Counted from the stretch's first letter, positions 44,674 to 53,948 are shown. The stretch: 64,000 nucleotides of DNA from Chitinophaga terrae (ex Kim and Jung 2007) (GCF_900107795.1 NZ_FNRL01000014.1:1-64000); one strand, 5' to 3'. Notes: generated by a model from the sequence alone, not told the origin. Translations and numbers: made by a program.

Positions 44674-45543
44674 ATGAAAAATGTAATTTTCTGTTTACTC
44701 GCAACTATTCTTGTAACCGCCTGCAATACCCGCAGAGGATCAGTACCCCGCCTCGCCGCAATTGGCATCCAGGGAGAAAACACACCACAATACACTTTCC
44801 GCTACGATCAGAAAGGCAACCTCGTTGAACTGTCGCAGCATAATAAACAAGACAGCAATATCACCACCTTCGAATACGATGATACCAACCGTATTGCCGG
44901 CATCACTTTTTCCAGCCAGCTTCCTAAGCAAAAACCCAGGATAAAGGCCAAAGCCAGGGTTACCGGCTGGGATAAAACAGGCAATATAACTGATATCACC
45001 TATTACAACGACCGCGATCAACCGCTGAGGAAGGCCTGCATCCGCTGGAAAGACGGGCTGCCCGTAGCCATGAAATTCTCAGACTCTACAATAGCCAGCA
45101 CCTGGAACCTGGCATCCAATACCCCAACCAGGAAAGACGTATACATTGATAGCTCTAAACTACCGGAAAACGAGGGCTCTATGACCTTACGCACAACACA
45201 GTACGAATACGAGGATTCAGTAAACCCGCTGAAACCCTTCGTCAACCAACTGGTCGCCAGCCAATCCGCCGCTCCTGCCACCATTTCGCCGGTTGGCAAA
45301 CTGTCGGATATTTTCCTGCAGATCGGTAATAAACCTGCCAGCCTGGTGAGGATCGCCGAACAGGAAAAAGCCGTATGCCGGCAGTATTTCCAGGAATATG
45401 AATGCAATACCACCTACCAGTATTTCTATTCATACGCCCACAACAATTCCTTCCCTGACAAAGCCTGGGTGCATGTCAGGAAACGGGGCAATACCCATCT
45501 GGATACGAATACCGATTTTATTATGTTCTATCAATACGAATAA
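44674..45543 (+). CDS. Hypothetical lipoprotein with YD-repeat-like N-terminal segment
   Basis: I place the start at MKNVIFCLLATILVTAC (289 residues), giving a lipoprotein signal; the frame opens upstream at 44563 but that part overlaps the rplI terminator. After the Cys the protein has a segment FRYDQKGNLVELSQHNKQDS..TTFEYDDTNRIAGI, resembling single YD/RHS-type strands, and later VTGWDKTGNITDITYYNDRDQPL. No family is recognised with certainty and no catalytic motif is visible. It is likely an outer-membrane or periplasmic lipoprotein. Confidence 0.65.
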   Translation: MKNVIFCLLATILVTACNTRRGSVPRLAAIGIQGENTPQYTFRYDQKGNLVELSQHNKQDSNITTFEYDDTNRIAGITFSSQLPKQKPRIKAKARVTGWDKTGNITDITYYNDRDQPLRKACIRWKDGLPVAMKFSDSTIASTWNLASNTPTRKDVYIDSSKLPENEGSMTLRTTQYEYEDSVNPLKPFVNQLVASQSAAPATISPVGKLSDIFLQIGNKPASLVRIAEQEKAVCRQYFQEYECNTTYQYFYSYAHNNSFPDKAWVHVRKRGNTHLDTNTDFIMFYQYE

Positions 45544-45577
45544 TTTCAACTCCTGTTTTTTCGTTACCTTTTAGGTA

Positions 45578-46201
45578 ATGAAGCAACGCAATAAATTACA
45601 AGGGCTGCCGGGTACCCTGATCATTATCTGTATTAATGCTATTGCTTTTTTGATCACCACCCTTAAAGGTGCTGACATCTGGAAAGGAAATGGTACAATA
45701 CTCCTGCTCAGCGGCGGCAATTACTGGCCGTTGACCATCGAACAACATCAATACTGGCGACTGGCAACAAGCATGTTCCTGCATGCAGGCTTAGGCCACC
45801 TGGTAGCGAATATGACAGGTTTATTTATTGGCGGCTTCTTCCTGGAACCTGTGTTAAGAAGCTGGCGTTTTATCATTATATACCTGGTTACAGGACTTAT
45901 TGCCAATTTTACCAGCATCTATTTTCAACAGCTTTCGATAGGCGTAGGAGCATCGGGCGCAATATTCGGGATCTATGGGGCTTTTATCGCATTGCTTTCC
46001 ACCAGCCTGTTCCCGCTCTCCTTTCGCAAAGCATTTCTGACCTACATAGGGTTATTTGTTGTTCTAAACGTCGTTACAGCGATACTGGCAGCAGATATGG
46101 ATAATATAGCCCACCTTGGCGGCTTCCTGGCGGGCGCCCTGTTAGGTTATGGCTGTTATTTCATGCTAACTAAAGAGGATGGGAAAAAAATCATTCATTA
46201 A
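45578..46201 (+). CDS. Rhomboid-family intramembrane serine protease
   Basis: This 207-residue membrane protein with about six helices has the rhomboid core: YWRLATSMFLHAGLGHLVANM, the serine motif GASGAIFG (S126) and the histidine in NIAHLGGFLAGALLG (H179), forming the Ser-His dyad. Rhomboids cut membrane-anchored proteins inside the bilayer. Its substrate is unknown. It starts 34 bases after the preceding lipoprotein gene, in the same direction. Confidence 0.92.
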   Translation: MKQRNKLQGLPGTLIIICINAIAFLITTLKGADIWKGNGTILLLSGGNYWPLTIEQHQYWRLATSMFLHAGLGHLVANMTGLFIGGFFLEPVLRSWRFIIIYLVTGLIANFTSIYFQQLSIGVGASGAIFGIYGAFIALLSTSLFPLSFRKAFLTYIGLFVVLNVVTAILAADMDNIAHLGGFLAGALLGYGCYFMLTKEDGKKIIH

Positions 46202-46252
46202 TCCCGAAAAAATCCGAATATTTACATTTGCACACTTAAATCAACGGATAAG

Positions 46253-46978
46253 ATGTTAAATAAGTTATGGCTTTTACTATGCGCTACTTTATTGGTTTTA
46301 AGCTGCAAGAACAAAACTGCCAGTTCCGGCAGCGCCGCCAACGATTCCACACCACCTGCCATACATAGCACCCCCGATGATACGGTGATAATTGGCAATA
46401 AAACATTCCTGGTTTACCTGATAGAAAAATCAGATTTTGATAAATATCCCTACACTTCTCCGGATACCAGCGAAGCGGCTGCATTGGCGAAAGACCCTTC
46501 TGTAAAACGCCAGGGCGATAAACTGGTGATAAGACTGGATAACGGGAAAGAAAGGATACTGACCAATAACCTGGGTGGCGATGAAGAAAACTTCCTGGAT
46601 TATACTTATACCGGCAACTACCCGTCCATCAAAAGAAAAGGCTTTCACCTTTCCTATTATGAAGGCAGCGGTTTTGCTTTGGTAAATACACAGAATGGCG
46701 ATTCCATGATCACCTGGTCGGCTCCCGCCATCTCCCCTGATAAAAAGTATATGATCACAGCGTCGATGGACCTTGTGGCAGCCTTTGATCCAAATGGTTT
46801 TGAACTGTATAGTATCGGCACTAATAACGAGATAAAGAAACTGGGTGAAGTAACCCTCGAAAAATGGGGACCAGGCCTGGTTCAGTGGATCAACAACAAA
46901 ACCCTGATCTCAGAATATATTACTATTAGTGAAGAAGGTGATACGCAGGTGCAGTATGTTAAAATGGTTATGCAATAA
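46253..46978 (+). CDS. Hypothetical lipoprotein
   Basis: This 241-residue protein has a lipoprotein signal ending LVLSC (Cys18), a Ser/Thr/Pro-rich linker (about 20-45), and a globular part with TYTGNYPSIKRKGFHLSYYEGSG and WSAPAISPDKKYMITASMD, which resembles a beta-propeller-like or sandwich strand pattern. I do not recognise the family. TACATTTG at 46223-46230, 23 bases before the ATG, matches the -7 consensus, but the -33 is weak. Confidence 0.7.
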   Translation: MLNKLWLLLCATLLVLSCKNKTASSGSAANDSTPPAIHSTPDDTVIIGNKTFLVYLIEKSDFDKYPYTSPDTSEAAALAKDPSVKRQGDKLVIRLDNGKERILTNNLGGDEENFLDYTYTGNYPSIKRKGFHLSYYEGSGFALVNTQNGDSMITWSAPAISPDKKYMITASMDLVAAFDPNGFELYSIGTNNEIKKLGEVTLEKWGPGLVQWINNKTLISEYITISEEGDTQVQYVKMVMQ

Positions 46979-47016
46979 AAAAAATTTTGAATAGCGCAGG
47001 TGTAAATTCCACTGTC

Positions 47017-47409
47017 ATGAAAGCATTTTCTCTTTCCCGGACCTTCTTCGTCGTTTTCAGCGCCTTGATGCTGGTATTTTCGACTGTCAGCCATGCACAG
47101 GCGCCAGCCATGAATATAGAAGGTACTTCCAATTCTATACTCAGCAAACTGGATAAGGCTTTAACGCTTACTGACGTGCAAAAGCCCAGGCTATTAACCA
47201 TTATCACCAACTACCTGCGGCAAAAGGTAAATATCCAACCCCTGCAGCAAAGCAATGAGAAAGCATATGCAACAAAGCTGAACAGCATGCAGAATGGATT
47301 GCAGACTAAGCTGAAAGCGGTGTTATCCCAGCAGCAATATGCAGATTACCAGGCGTTGAAACCAAAAACATTTGATGAAACCAACGTACTGTCGCACCTT
47401 TTTTACTAA
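47017..47409 (+). CDS. Small secreted helical protein (LTxxQ-like)
   Basis: I place the start at MKAFSLSRTFFVVFSALMLV (130 residues), giving a signal peptide cut near SHAQA; an ATG 10 codons earlier precedes no signal. The mature part is helical with LTLTDVQKPRLLTIITNYL and LSQQQYADYQALKPK, a pattern resembling CpxP/Spy-like LTxxQ periplasmic proteins. A similar protein is encoded at 53559-53948. The stop overlaps the stop of the convergent D-threonine-aldolase-like gene by 4 bases. Confidence 0.65.
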   Translation: MKAFSLSRTFFVVFSALMLVFSTVSHAQAPAMNIEGTSNSILSKLDKALTLTDVQKPRLLTIITNYLRQKVNIQPLQQSNEKAYATKLNSMQNGLQTKLKAVLSQQQYADYQALKPKTFDETNVLSHLFY

Positions 47410-48506
47410 ACAATTATTTGCCTGTCCCTGGCAATAATTTTCCAGTTTGAAATAATTTCATTGTTATCTGCTACGTATGCCTTTTCATATAGAGCAACGG
47501 TAGGACAAATATGCCTGGGCACACCATAGAATACAGTTCCTACAGGGAAGGCTGATGCGTCATCAACTTTCAGCACCAGGTGTTCTTCGCTTTGGGCAAC
47601 AGGAACGGCTGTTGGCGCATTAATGAAATGTACGCGGGGTTGTGGGTTTTCGGCGGCTACTGATTTATGCCCAAGATCCAGGCAAATATGCTGCGGATCA
47701 ACAACCGAGATCACCCGGCTGATCACTACAGCAGCCCAATTGAAAGTTTGTTCAGGAAAGTTGGCAGAATATCCCCAATCCCAGAATATAAAGGTACCGG
47801 GGCTGCATTGTACTCCTTCCCGCTGGGCGTGGATGGGAAAGGTAGGAGTGCCTCCTGCAATGATCACCGGTTCTGCATAACCGGCATCTGCGATCTGCCC
47901 TGCAAGGTTCTCTACCAGCGCAAAAGCAGCATCACAGCGGTCGATACGCACGCCCATATCCGTGTCGTGGATATGCCCGTCGTAAACGTGCAAGCCTACC
48001 GGGTTAATACCAGGCAGTGAGGCAGCGTATTGGTATAATTCGAGTCCTTTTATTGGAATAATGCCTGTACGGTTCATCCCTACATTCAGATCCAGGTATA
48101 CGTCGAGTTTCCGGGCCTGCGCAGCAAATTCGCTGCTGATGGCCTGCGCGGCAGCAGGATGATCTACCAGGCAGGAAAACGTGGTTTGCGGGTATTTCTG
48201 TACCAGCTCCAGCAACCTGTTGATCTTAGGGCCAACCGGCTGGTAAGCCAGTAAAACATCAGGCGCCTGCGCCATTCCTAACATCTCCGCTTCCGCGATA
48301 GTAGCACACTTGAACCGGGTGATCCCCGCCTGTTGCATCAGGTGAACCACTTCGGCAATCTTATGGGTTTTAACGTGTGGGCGTAACCGTTGCACGTCAT
48401 CTATCATTGTTTTTACCAGCGCAATATTTTCTTCGATCCGCGACTGGTATAACACGATCGCCGGAGAATCGATCTGCGCGATATTAGAGAGATGATACCA
48501 TTCCAT
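47406..48506 (-). CDS. D-threonine aldolase-like (alanine-racemase-fold) PLP enzyme
   Basis: This 366-residue protein has an N-terminal alanine-racemase-like TIM barrel with the PLP-lysine in RPHVKTHK (first Lys, K46), DLNVGMNRTGI, GLHVYDGHIHD and GGTPTFP, then a C-terminal beta domain with FYGVPRHICPTVALYEKAYVAD, which fits the metal-binding His/Cys site of D-threonine aldolases/D-serine dehydratases. It would cleave or dehydrate beta-hydroxy-D-amino acids. The next gene, 13 bases upstream in the same direction, is a GntP permease. Confidence 0.85.
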   Translation of the reverse strand: MEWYHLSNIAQIDSPAIVLYQSRIEENIALVKTMIDDVQRLRPHVKTHKIAEVVHLMQQAGITRFKCATIAEAEMLGMAQAPDVLLAYQPVGPKINRLLELVQKYPQTTFSCLVDHPAAAQAISSEFAAQARKLDVYLDLNVGMNRTGIIPIKGLELYQYAASLPGINPVGLHVYDGHIHDTDMGVRIDRCDAAFALVENLAGQIADAGYAEPVIIAGGTPTFPIHAQREGVQCSPGTFIFWDWGYSANFPEQTFNWAAVVISRVISVVDPQHICLDLGHKSVAAENPQPRVHFINAPTAVPVAQSEEHLVLKVDDASAFPVGTVFYGVPRHICPTVALYEKAYVADNNEIISNWKIIARDRQIIV

Positions 48507-48519
48507 CCTTGTTTTGTTT

Positions 48520-49833
48520 TTATGCGATAAGGCTTAATAACAAACATCCTACCAACCCGGTAACTGATACTATGGTTTCCATTACAGACCAGGTTTTGAT
48601 AGTATCTTTCACAGTTAAGTTAAAGTATTCTTTGAACATCCAGAAACCGGCGTCGTTAACGTGGGAAAACATCAGGCTTCCTGCGCCTGTGGCCAGCACC
48701 ATCAGTTCAGGCTTTACGCCGGAAGTGGCGATCAGCGGGGCAACAATACCCGCGGTAGTAAGACCCGCCACTGTTGCAGATCCAATACAAACCCTGATGA
48801 TGGCCGCTATGCCCCACGCCAGGATCAGCGGATGCAGGTGCATACCCTGCAAAGTGGTTGCAATATAGCTGCTTACCTGGCTATCGTGCAGCAATTGCGT
48901 AAAAGCTCCGGAACCGCCAATGATGAGAATAATTACAGCTATATCCCGCACTGCATCATCCATGATGGTCATAACTTTTTTCACAGGCATTTTACGCCGC
49001 AATCCTAACCAATACATGCCGTTTAAAACTGCCAGCAGCATTACAATAAGCGGATCGCCCAGCCATGAAGCCACTTCATAAGACAGGTTGCCCGCATTAG
49101 TGAACGACTTGATACCGGCTGTAATAGCCAGTAAGAACACCGGCAGCAAGGCGGCAAACAGACTTACGAACATGCCCGGTAGTTCTTCCTCCGGTAAAGG
49201 TTCAGCAACAAACATCTTCCCCGGGGGATTGGTATACCCTCTTAAAAACCTTGAAAACAAAGGACCAGCCAACACGATTGCCGGAACTGCGATACAAATC
49301 CCATATACCAGAGTTAATCCCATATTTGCGTGAAATTGCTCTACTAAGGCCGCAGGCGAAGGGTGGGGAGGCAAATATCCGTGTGTTACGGAGAGAGAAG
49401 CTAACATCGGGATACCCAGGTAAACTACAGGTAAACCAGTTCTTGCAGCCACGGTAAAGATCAGGGGTACCATCAATACAAAACCAATATTATAAAACAG
49501 GGGGATACCTACAATAAAGCCCGTAAGCATCAGCGACCATTGCACATACCTCCTCCCGAAAAGATTCATTAACCCCGTGGCAATACGTTGCCCGGCGCCG
49601 CTTTCGGCCACCAGTTTTCCTAACATACTGCCAAAAACAATGATCACGATCAGGGAACCCAGGGTTTTGCCTATACCGGTTTGTATAGACCTGGTAATAT
49701 CTGTGATCTTCATATGCAGGGCCAATCCCATAAGCAGGGATACGATCAGGAAGGACAGAAACGTGTTTAATCGGCACCAGGTGACTAATATTACCAATAG
49801 TAATATAGCTGCGATTACGATCAATAATGGCAT
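48520..49833 (-). CDS. GntP-family permease
   Basis: This 437-residue membrane protein has about twelve helices and the GntP features MKITDITRSIQTGIGKTLGSL, SGAGQRIATGLMNLFG, HGYLPPHPSPAAL, GIGSATVA-like (RVCIGSATVAGLTTAG) and MFSHVNDAGFWMFKEYFNLTV. The family imports gluconate and related acids, but also includes DsdX, a D-serine importer. The cotranscribed D-threonine-aldolase-like gene makes a D-amino acid substrate an attractive alternative to gluconate. Both readings are inference. Confidence 0.88.
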   Translation of the reverse strand: MPLLIVIAAILLLVILVTWCRLNTFLSFLIVSLLMGLALHMKITDITRSIQTGIGKTLGSLIVIIVFGSMLGKLVAESGAGQRIATGLMNLFGRRYVQWSLMLTGFIVGIPLFYNIGFVLMVPLIFTVAARTGLPVVYLGIPMLASLSVTHGYLPPHPSPAALVEQFHANMGLTLVYGICIAVPAIVLAGPLFSRFLRGYTNPPGKMFVAEPLPEEELPGMFVSLFAALLPVFLLAITAGIKSFTNAGNLSYEVASWLGDPLIVMLLAVLNGMYWLGLRRKMPVKKVMTIMDDAVRDIAVIILIIGGSGAFTQLLHDSQVSSYIATTLQGMHLHPLILAWGIAAIIRVCIGSATVAGLTTAGIVAPLIATSGVKPELMVLATGAGSLMFSHVNDAGFWMFKEYFNLTVKDTIKTWSVMETIVSVTGLVGCLLLSLIA

Positions 49834-49891
49834 ACGGCTGACTGTTTTACAAACATGGAAAAGAACAAGATAATAAAAAGGAACGGTAATC

Positions 49892-51169
49892 TTACTCGTA
49901 TCTTAAAGCAATAATAGGATCCAACCTGGAAGCCTTATAGGCAGGATAAAGCCCCGATCCCAGCCCTACCATTGCGCAAAGGGTTACGCCAACAAAGATC
50001 CAGGCCCAGGGGATGATAAATGGGGAACTAAGCAGCAGGGAAACAACATTGCCCAGCAGCATTCCGGCAAGTATGCCAACGATACCGCCCATTAAACTGA
50101 TGATGGTTGCCTCGTATAGGAATTGGGTGCGAATGACTTTTTTAGTGGCGCCAAGGGCTTTGGTAACGCCAATCTCCCTGGTGCGTTCGGCTACAGATAC
50201 CAGCATAATGTTCATTAAACCAATGGCCGAACCAAAGAGGGTGATAAAGGCAATAACAATAGCCAGCAGGTTCACCTTTCCAAGGCTGGCAAAAAGCATT
50301 TCTGCTATACTATCGCTGCGGCTGATCTCGAAATTATCTGCTTCATTCAATGAAAGTCCCCTGATAATCCTGAATAAGCCGGTGGCTTCGCCCTGCGCCG
50401 CATCCATCTGTTTTACATCATTTACAGCAATACCTATCTGGTAACTGGTATTCCTGTTAAATATTCTTCTTACGTTATTCACAGTAGTGATCACCACGTT
50501 ATCGGCGCTCATCATTTTGCTGCTGCCTTTAGACGCGAGCAAACCTATAACACGGTAACGTACATCGCCTACTCTCACAGTATTGTTTACTACATTCTTC
50601 TTGTCTTTACCAAACAATTTTTCCGCAACATCTTGTCCCAGTATCGCAACATTTCTTCCGCTTTGTACATCAAGCGCATTAAAGTTGCGTCCTTCAGCAA
50701 TCTCGTAGTTGGAGAACTGCAGGTAGTTCTCATCTCCGCCATAAACCCTCACATTGGGATTGGTCTTCTTTGCATCTTTATACACCGTTGCAATACCTGT
50801 AGCCTGTTGGGAAAGGCTGACGATGGCCGGAAACTTAAAACGTTCTTTAAAGGCCAGCGCTTCCTGGTAAGTGATCTGTTTATTACTGATAGAATGCCTT
50901 ACTTTTTTCTTGTCCCTCTTATTCCCTTTGGATGCTTTGTTTCCACCATCATCCATTCTCACCTGCATGGCCTTATTACGGATAGAAAAGCTGTTAACGC
51001 CCATGCTTGCAAAACTGCTGTAGATGCTTCCCTTCATGCTGTCGATAGCCGTAAGAATGCCTACCAGAACAGTGATACCCAGGGCAATAATGGAAACAGT
51101 AAGCCCGGATCTCAGTTTATTGCTGGAAACAGAACGGTATGCCAGGGAGAAGATATCTTTTTTCTGCAT
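49892..51169 (-). CDS. MacB-type ABC transporter permease
   Basis: This 425-residue protein has one N-terminal membrane helix (GLTVSIIALGITVLVGILTAI), a MacB-like periplasmic domain (about 45-280, with NVRVYGGDENYLQFSNYEIAEGR, NVAILGQDVAEKLFG) and three C-terminal helices of FtsX type (AIGLMNIMLVSVAERTREIGVTKALGA; ending LYPAYKASRLDPIIALRYE). Such proteins move peptides, lipoproteins or toxins through mechanotransmission with an ATPase. No ATPase gene is adjacent, which is notable. A repeat arm lies 28 bases upstream of its start. Confidence 0.88.
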   Translation of the reverse strand: MQKKDIFSLAYRSVSSNKLRSGLTVSIIALGITVLVGILTAIDSMKGSIYSSFASMGVNSFSIRNKAMQVRMDDGGNKASKGNKRDKKKVRHSISNKQITYQEALAFKERFKFPAIVSLSQQATGIATVYKDAKKTNPNVRVYGGDENYLQFSNYEIAEGRNFNALDVQSGRNVAILGQDVAEKLFGKDKKNVVNNTVRVGDVRYRVIGLLASKGSSKMMSADNVVITTVNNVRRIFNRNTSYQIGIAVNDVKQMDAAQGEATGLFRIIRGLSLNEADNFEISRSDSIAEMLFASLGKVNLLAIVIAFITLFGSAIGLMNIMLVSVAERTREIGVTKALGATKKVIRTQFLYEATIISLMGGIVGILAGMLLGNVVSLLLSSPFIIPWAWIFVGVTLCAMVGLGSGLYPAYKASRLDPIIALRYE

Positions 51170-51197
51170 ATAAATGGGTTCTTGCTAAAGGTAAATA

Positions 51198-51245
51198 TTT
51201 CTCGCAAAGCGGCAAAGTTGGCGAGGGAGCATGAGAAGTTTTTTT
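51198..51245 (+). repeat. Solo repeat arm (CGCAAAG family)
   Basis: TTTCTCGCAAAGCGGCAAAG is nearly identical to the arm at 4429 and continues with GAGGGAGCATGAG. No inverted partner is seen up to the GH71/99-like stop. Its outer end faces the start codon of the ABC permease. Confidence 0.6.
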
Positions 51246-51282
51246 GCAGAAGGAAGAAATTTTTACGACTGCAACAAAGAAA

Positions 51283-51308
51283 AGACCGGCCCCCTCTCTG
51301 GCCGGTCT
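51283..51308 (-). terminator. Intrinsic terminator of the GH71/99-like gene
   Basis: A perfect 9-bp stem (AGACCGGCC at 51283-51291 with 51300-51308), 8-nt loop, is followed on the minus strand by CTTTTCTTTG. It lies 33 bases past the stop codon. Confidence 0.78.
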
Positions 51309-51341
51309 GTATAGTTTGATAATACTGTTGGTTAAGCTGTT

Positions 51342-53036
51342 TCAGGGCGCCTGGAAGATCCATTGCTGGTTATTTCCGCCGTTGCTTCCGCCCTGCTGAA
51401 CAGTAGCGCCGGCCGATGTGGATGCGCCGGCGATCTCCATCAACATGCCGCTCCTCGCAACCTGTATGGTATAATACCCGTTTGTAGTGGGTGCGATGAT
51501 CCATGTCTGGTTATCATTTCCTGTATAGTCATACAATTGAACCGGGGCGCCATGAAGCAGGGAATTATCTTTAACATCCAGGCTGCGGTTACTCTGCACT
51601 CCAACGATCTTATACCGGTTATTGCCAATATTGGTAAGGATCCAGCGTTGGTTATTTCCACCGCTGTAGGTCCATTGCTGGATGCGCGTACCATTAGCGG
51701 TACCCTGGTTCTGTGCGTCCAGGGCCAGACCGCTTCCCCGGTTAATGATCTTATAAGTACCGTTAGCCGGCAGGGTAAGGGTAAAAGGGGTTGTATGAGC
51801 AGCCTGGTAAGACGCCTGTTGTTTTACCATCCGGATACCGTCTTTCACCAGCCGCAGGTAGAAATCGGAAGATACATGTACTCCGTCTGCATCCAGCGGC
51901 AGAAAATAATTTCCCGCCGGCTGCATTGATACATCTTCCGCTGTTTTGAAAATAGAAGTGGCTTCATTCAGCTCATCAAACATCGCGATGTAGAGATTAT
52001 GCACGCCAGCGTTGCGCATGCCGGCGAACATAGACCACATGAAATCGCCGTGGTTGCGCGGAATTTCATTTTTAGGCTTGGCGGTATTGGAGTTATTAAA
52101 GGCAAACCCGGGATAGCAGCAGGCCTGGTAATCAATATTCCTGGCACTGCACCAGGCAAGGTCGCTGACATACGATGCCTGGAAGTTGCTGCGTTTGCCC
52201 ACGAACCAAGGCATGATCATATCCAATGCTTCATATGCAGCACGGTATACAGTATCTGTACTGAAGTTTCCGGGAGTTCCCCCGATCACATAACAGCCCT
52301 GCGATTTAAACCAGTTGATCTTTGCTAGCCAATCAGCTACCGGCCCGCGACCTGAGAAACCGATTCCCCAGAAACAAACCACCGGCTTGCCATTTTGCCT
52401 GGCATATGCAGGAGAAGAAATGAGATTCTGTGCGCCAACAATGGTATTAGTCCAGTCGGCTTCCATAGGACTGTTCCCATTGCAATCGTACATGATGTAG
52501 AATTTAAGTCCATAGGTCTGCGCAGCATTCATCATCAGCAATGAAATACCATCCCGTTGCTGTTTTAACACCGTTCCCGGTACTACATTACTGCCAAATC
52601 GCTGCAGGGCTGCACAATCGATACCGCTTTGCTTCATCCATAATACATGCGTGTTCATCACCTGTTGATCATAACTGCTGAACATCTTTGCCGGCTGACC
52701 ATTCCCAAGATTGCCATAAAAATTTGGTTGTGTAACTGCAGCCTGGCTGAAGTTGCTGCCGGCATAAGTGGTTTTATACTCTCTTACATCCGGCCACATT
52801 TCCAGGTTCTGATGTTGCCAGGAATTTAACGGGGAACCGTCGCCCGCCGCCGAAAACCATCCCTGGTAGCCTACTACCGCCTTGCCTACCACATCGCCAT
52901 CAGGCGATAAAGCAGCAGTAATATGCATGCTCTTCTGACCAGTGAGTGGGTCAAGCGTGGAATTTTGCCGGGATTTGGAGCAACTGCTGATAACGATCAG
53001 CGCCACAAAGAAAACAGATAGCCATATTTTTTTCAT
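51342..53036 (-). CDS. GH71/99-like glycoside hydrolase lipoprotein with ricin-type lectin domain
   Basis: This 564-residue protein starts with a lipoprotein signal (ending VISSC). Residues about 50-400 look like a GH71/GH99-type barrel: VVGYQGWFSAAGDG, MYDCNG, PVVCFWGIGFSGRGP, ALDMIMPWFVG, IAMFDELNEATSIF. A C-terminal ricin-type beta-trefoil (about 425-564) has three QxW repeats (NNQRWILTN, DNQTWIIAP, NNQQWIFQA). The likely role is binding and cutting of alpha-mannan or alpha-glucan outside the cell. Upstream on the minus strand TACATTTG (53130-53123) may be its -7 element, and TTGCAGGGGCCTGCAA (53055-53070) is a near-perfect palindrome in its leader. Confidence 0.82.
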   Translation of the reverse strand: MKKIWLSVFFVALIVISSCSKSRQNSTLDPLTGQKSMHITAALSPDGDVVGKAVVGYQGWFSAAGDGSPLNSWQHQNLEMWPDVREYKTTYAGSNFSQAAVTQPNFYGNLGNGQPAKMFSSYDQQVMNTHVLWMKQSGIDCAALQRFGSNVVPGTVLKQQRDGISLLMMNAAQTYGLKFYIMYDCNGNSPMEADWTNTIVGAQNLISSPAYARQNGKPVVCFWGIGFSGRGPVADWLAKINWFKSQGCYVIGGTPGNFSTDTVYRAAYEALDMIMPWFVGKRSNFQASYVSDLAWCSARNIDYQACCYPGFAFNNSNTAKPKNEIPRNHGDFMWSMFAGMRNAGVHNLYIAMFDELNEATSIFKTAEDVSMQPAGNYFLPLDADGVHVSSDFYLRLVKDGIRMVKQQASYQAAHTTPFTLTLPANGTYKIINRGSGLALDAQNQGTANGTRIQQWTYSGGNNQRWILTNIGNNRYKIVGVQSNRSLDVKDNSLLHGAPVQLYDYTGNDNQTWIIAPTTNGYYTIQVARSGMLMEIAGASTSAGATVQQGGSNGGNNQQWIFQAP

Positions 53037-53260
53037 GAAAAAGGGTTTTATTAGTTGCAGGGGCCTGCAACCGGATCATAAAATGGAATTTGCACAGAGG
53101 GCCCAAACAGTCTTATCAGTTTCAAATGTATCCGGGAGGCATTAACAAACCGCATAATATTTGTGATAACAAGAGGAAGAAAAACAAAAATATTCTTCTT
53201 TAACCCGGCAACCTTGTTCTGTTATTCCCTTACCCTATTTCACTTCTCAAGCATTTGGAT

Positions 53261-53518
53261 ATGAACACAACAGACATTACTATTTACATCGACAACAAGC
53301 CCTACCGGTTCCATGTAAAAGTGGACCAGGAAAATGACTCCACGACTTATTCCGTTTCTTCCGCAGAGGAAGCGAATGCAGCGGCTGATTTCATACCCGA
53401 CCACCTGGAGTTTAATGTAGACGGCTCAATACAGGTAAAAGAACGGTTGAAAACAGTGGAGCAGGAACAGATAGCTAGGCTCATCTGGCAGGAAATACTC
53501 GACAAAATGAACCCGTAA
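53261..53518 (+). CDS. Small hypothetical protein
   Basis: This 85-residue acidic protein (MNTTDITIYIDNKPYRFHVKV...IARLIWQEILDKMNP) starts at the first ATG; a TTG two codons earlier is less likely. No signal peptide, membrane segment or known motif is seen. It resembles small conserved cytosolic proteins with a single beta-hairpin and a C-terminal helix. Function is unknown. It stands alone between divergent and downstream genes, 40 bases before a secreted-protein gene in the same direction. Confidence 0.6.
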   Translation: MNTTDITIYIDNKPYRFHVKVDQENDSTTYSVSSAEEANAAADFIPDHLEFNVDGSIQVKERLKTVEQEQIARLIWQEILDKMNP

Positions 53519-53558
53519 CAGGCTGTAATTTCTTAGTACAAACCTTAATTAAATTATT

Positions 53559-53948
53559 ATGAAAGCGACTCATTTTATTACCGCTTGCTGGATATCGGCG
53601 CTTCTGCTGCTTTCAGCCACTTCCCGGGCCCAGGATAATGAACGGCCTATGCATCACCAGATGCACCAAAAAATAGATGCCAAATCCTTGACCGACAGCA
53701 TGAAAACAAGACTCTCGCTTACCGCCGAGCAATACCCTAAAGTGCTTGCCATCAACCAGAACTTTATTGATGGTATCTCCAAACTCAAAGACACTCCAGC
53801 TACCGACAGCACTGCGGCAGGCGCACAGGTAAAGACATTGTCTGAAAACCGCGATGCTGAATTAAAAAAAGTACTGACAAACGAACAATACACTACCTAC
53901 CAGGAACAGAAACAGCGAATGATGCATAAGACAAAAAAACACCAGTAG
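53559..53948 (+). CDS. Small secreted helical protein, paralogue of the one at 47017
   Basis: This 129-residue protein has a signal peptide (cleavage near SRAQ) and a mature, mostly helical part: a Met/His-rich start (MHHQMHQK), LSLTAEQYPKVLAINQNF and LTNEQYTTYQEQKQRMMHK. The Met/His-rich ends could bind metal ions, which is inference. The pattern resembles LTxxQ (Spy/CpxP-like) proteins. The stop codon TAG directly touches the left arm of the large palindrome at 53946. Confidence 0.65.
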   Translation: MKATHFITACWISALLLLSATSRAQDNERPMHHQMHQKIDAKSLTDSMKTRLSLTAEQYPKVLAINQNFIDGISKLKDTPATDSTAAGAQVKTLSENRDAELKKVLTNEQYTTYQEQKQRMMHKTKKHQ

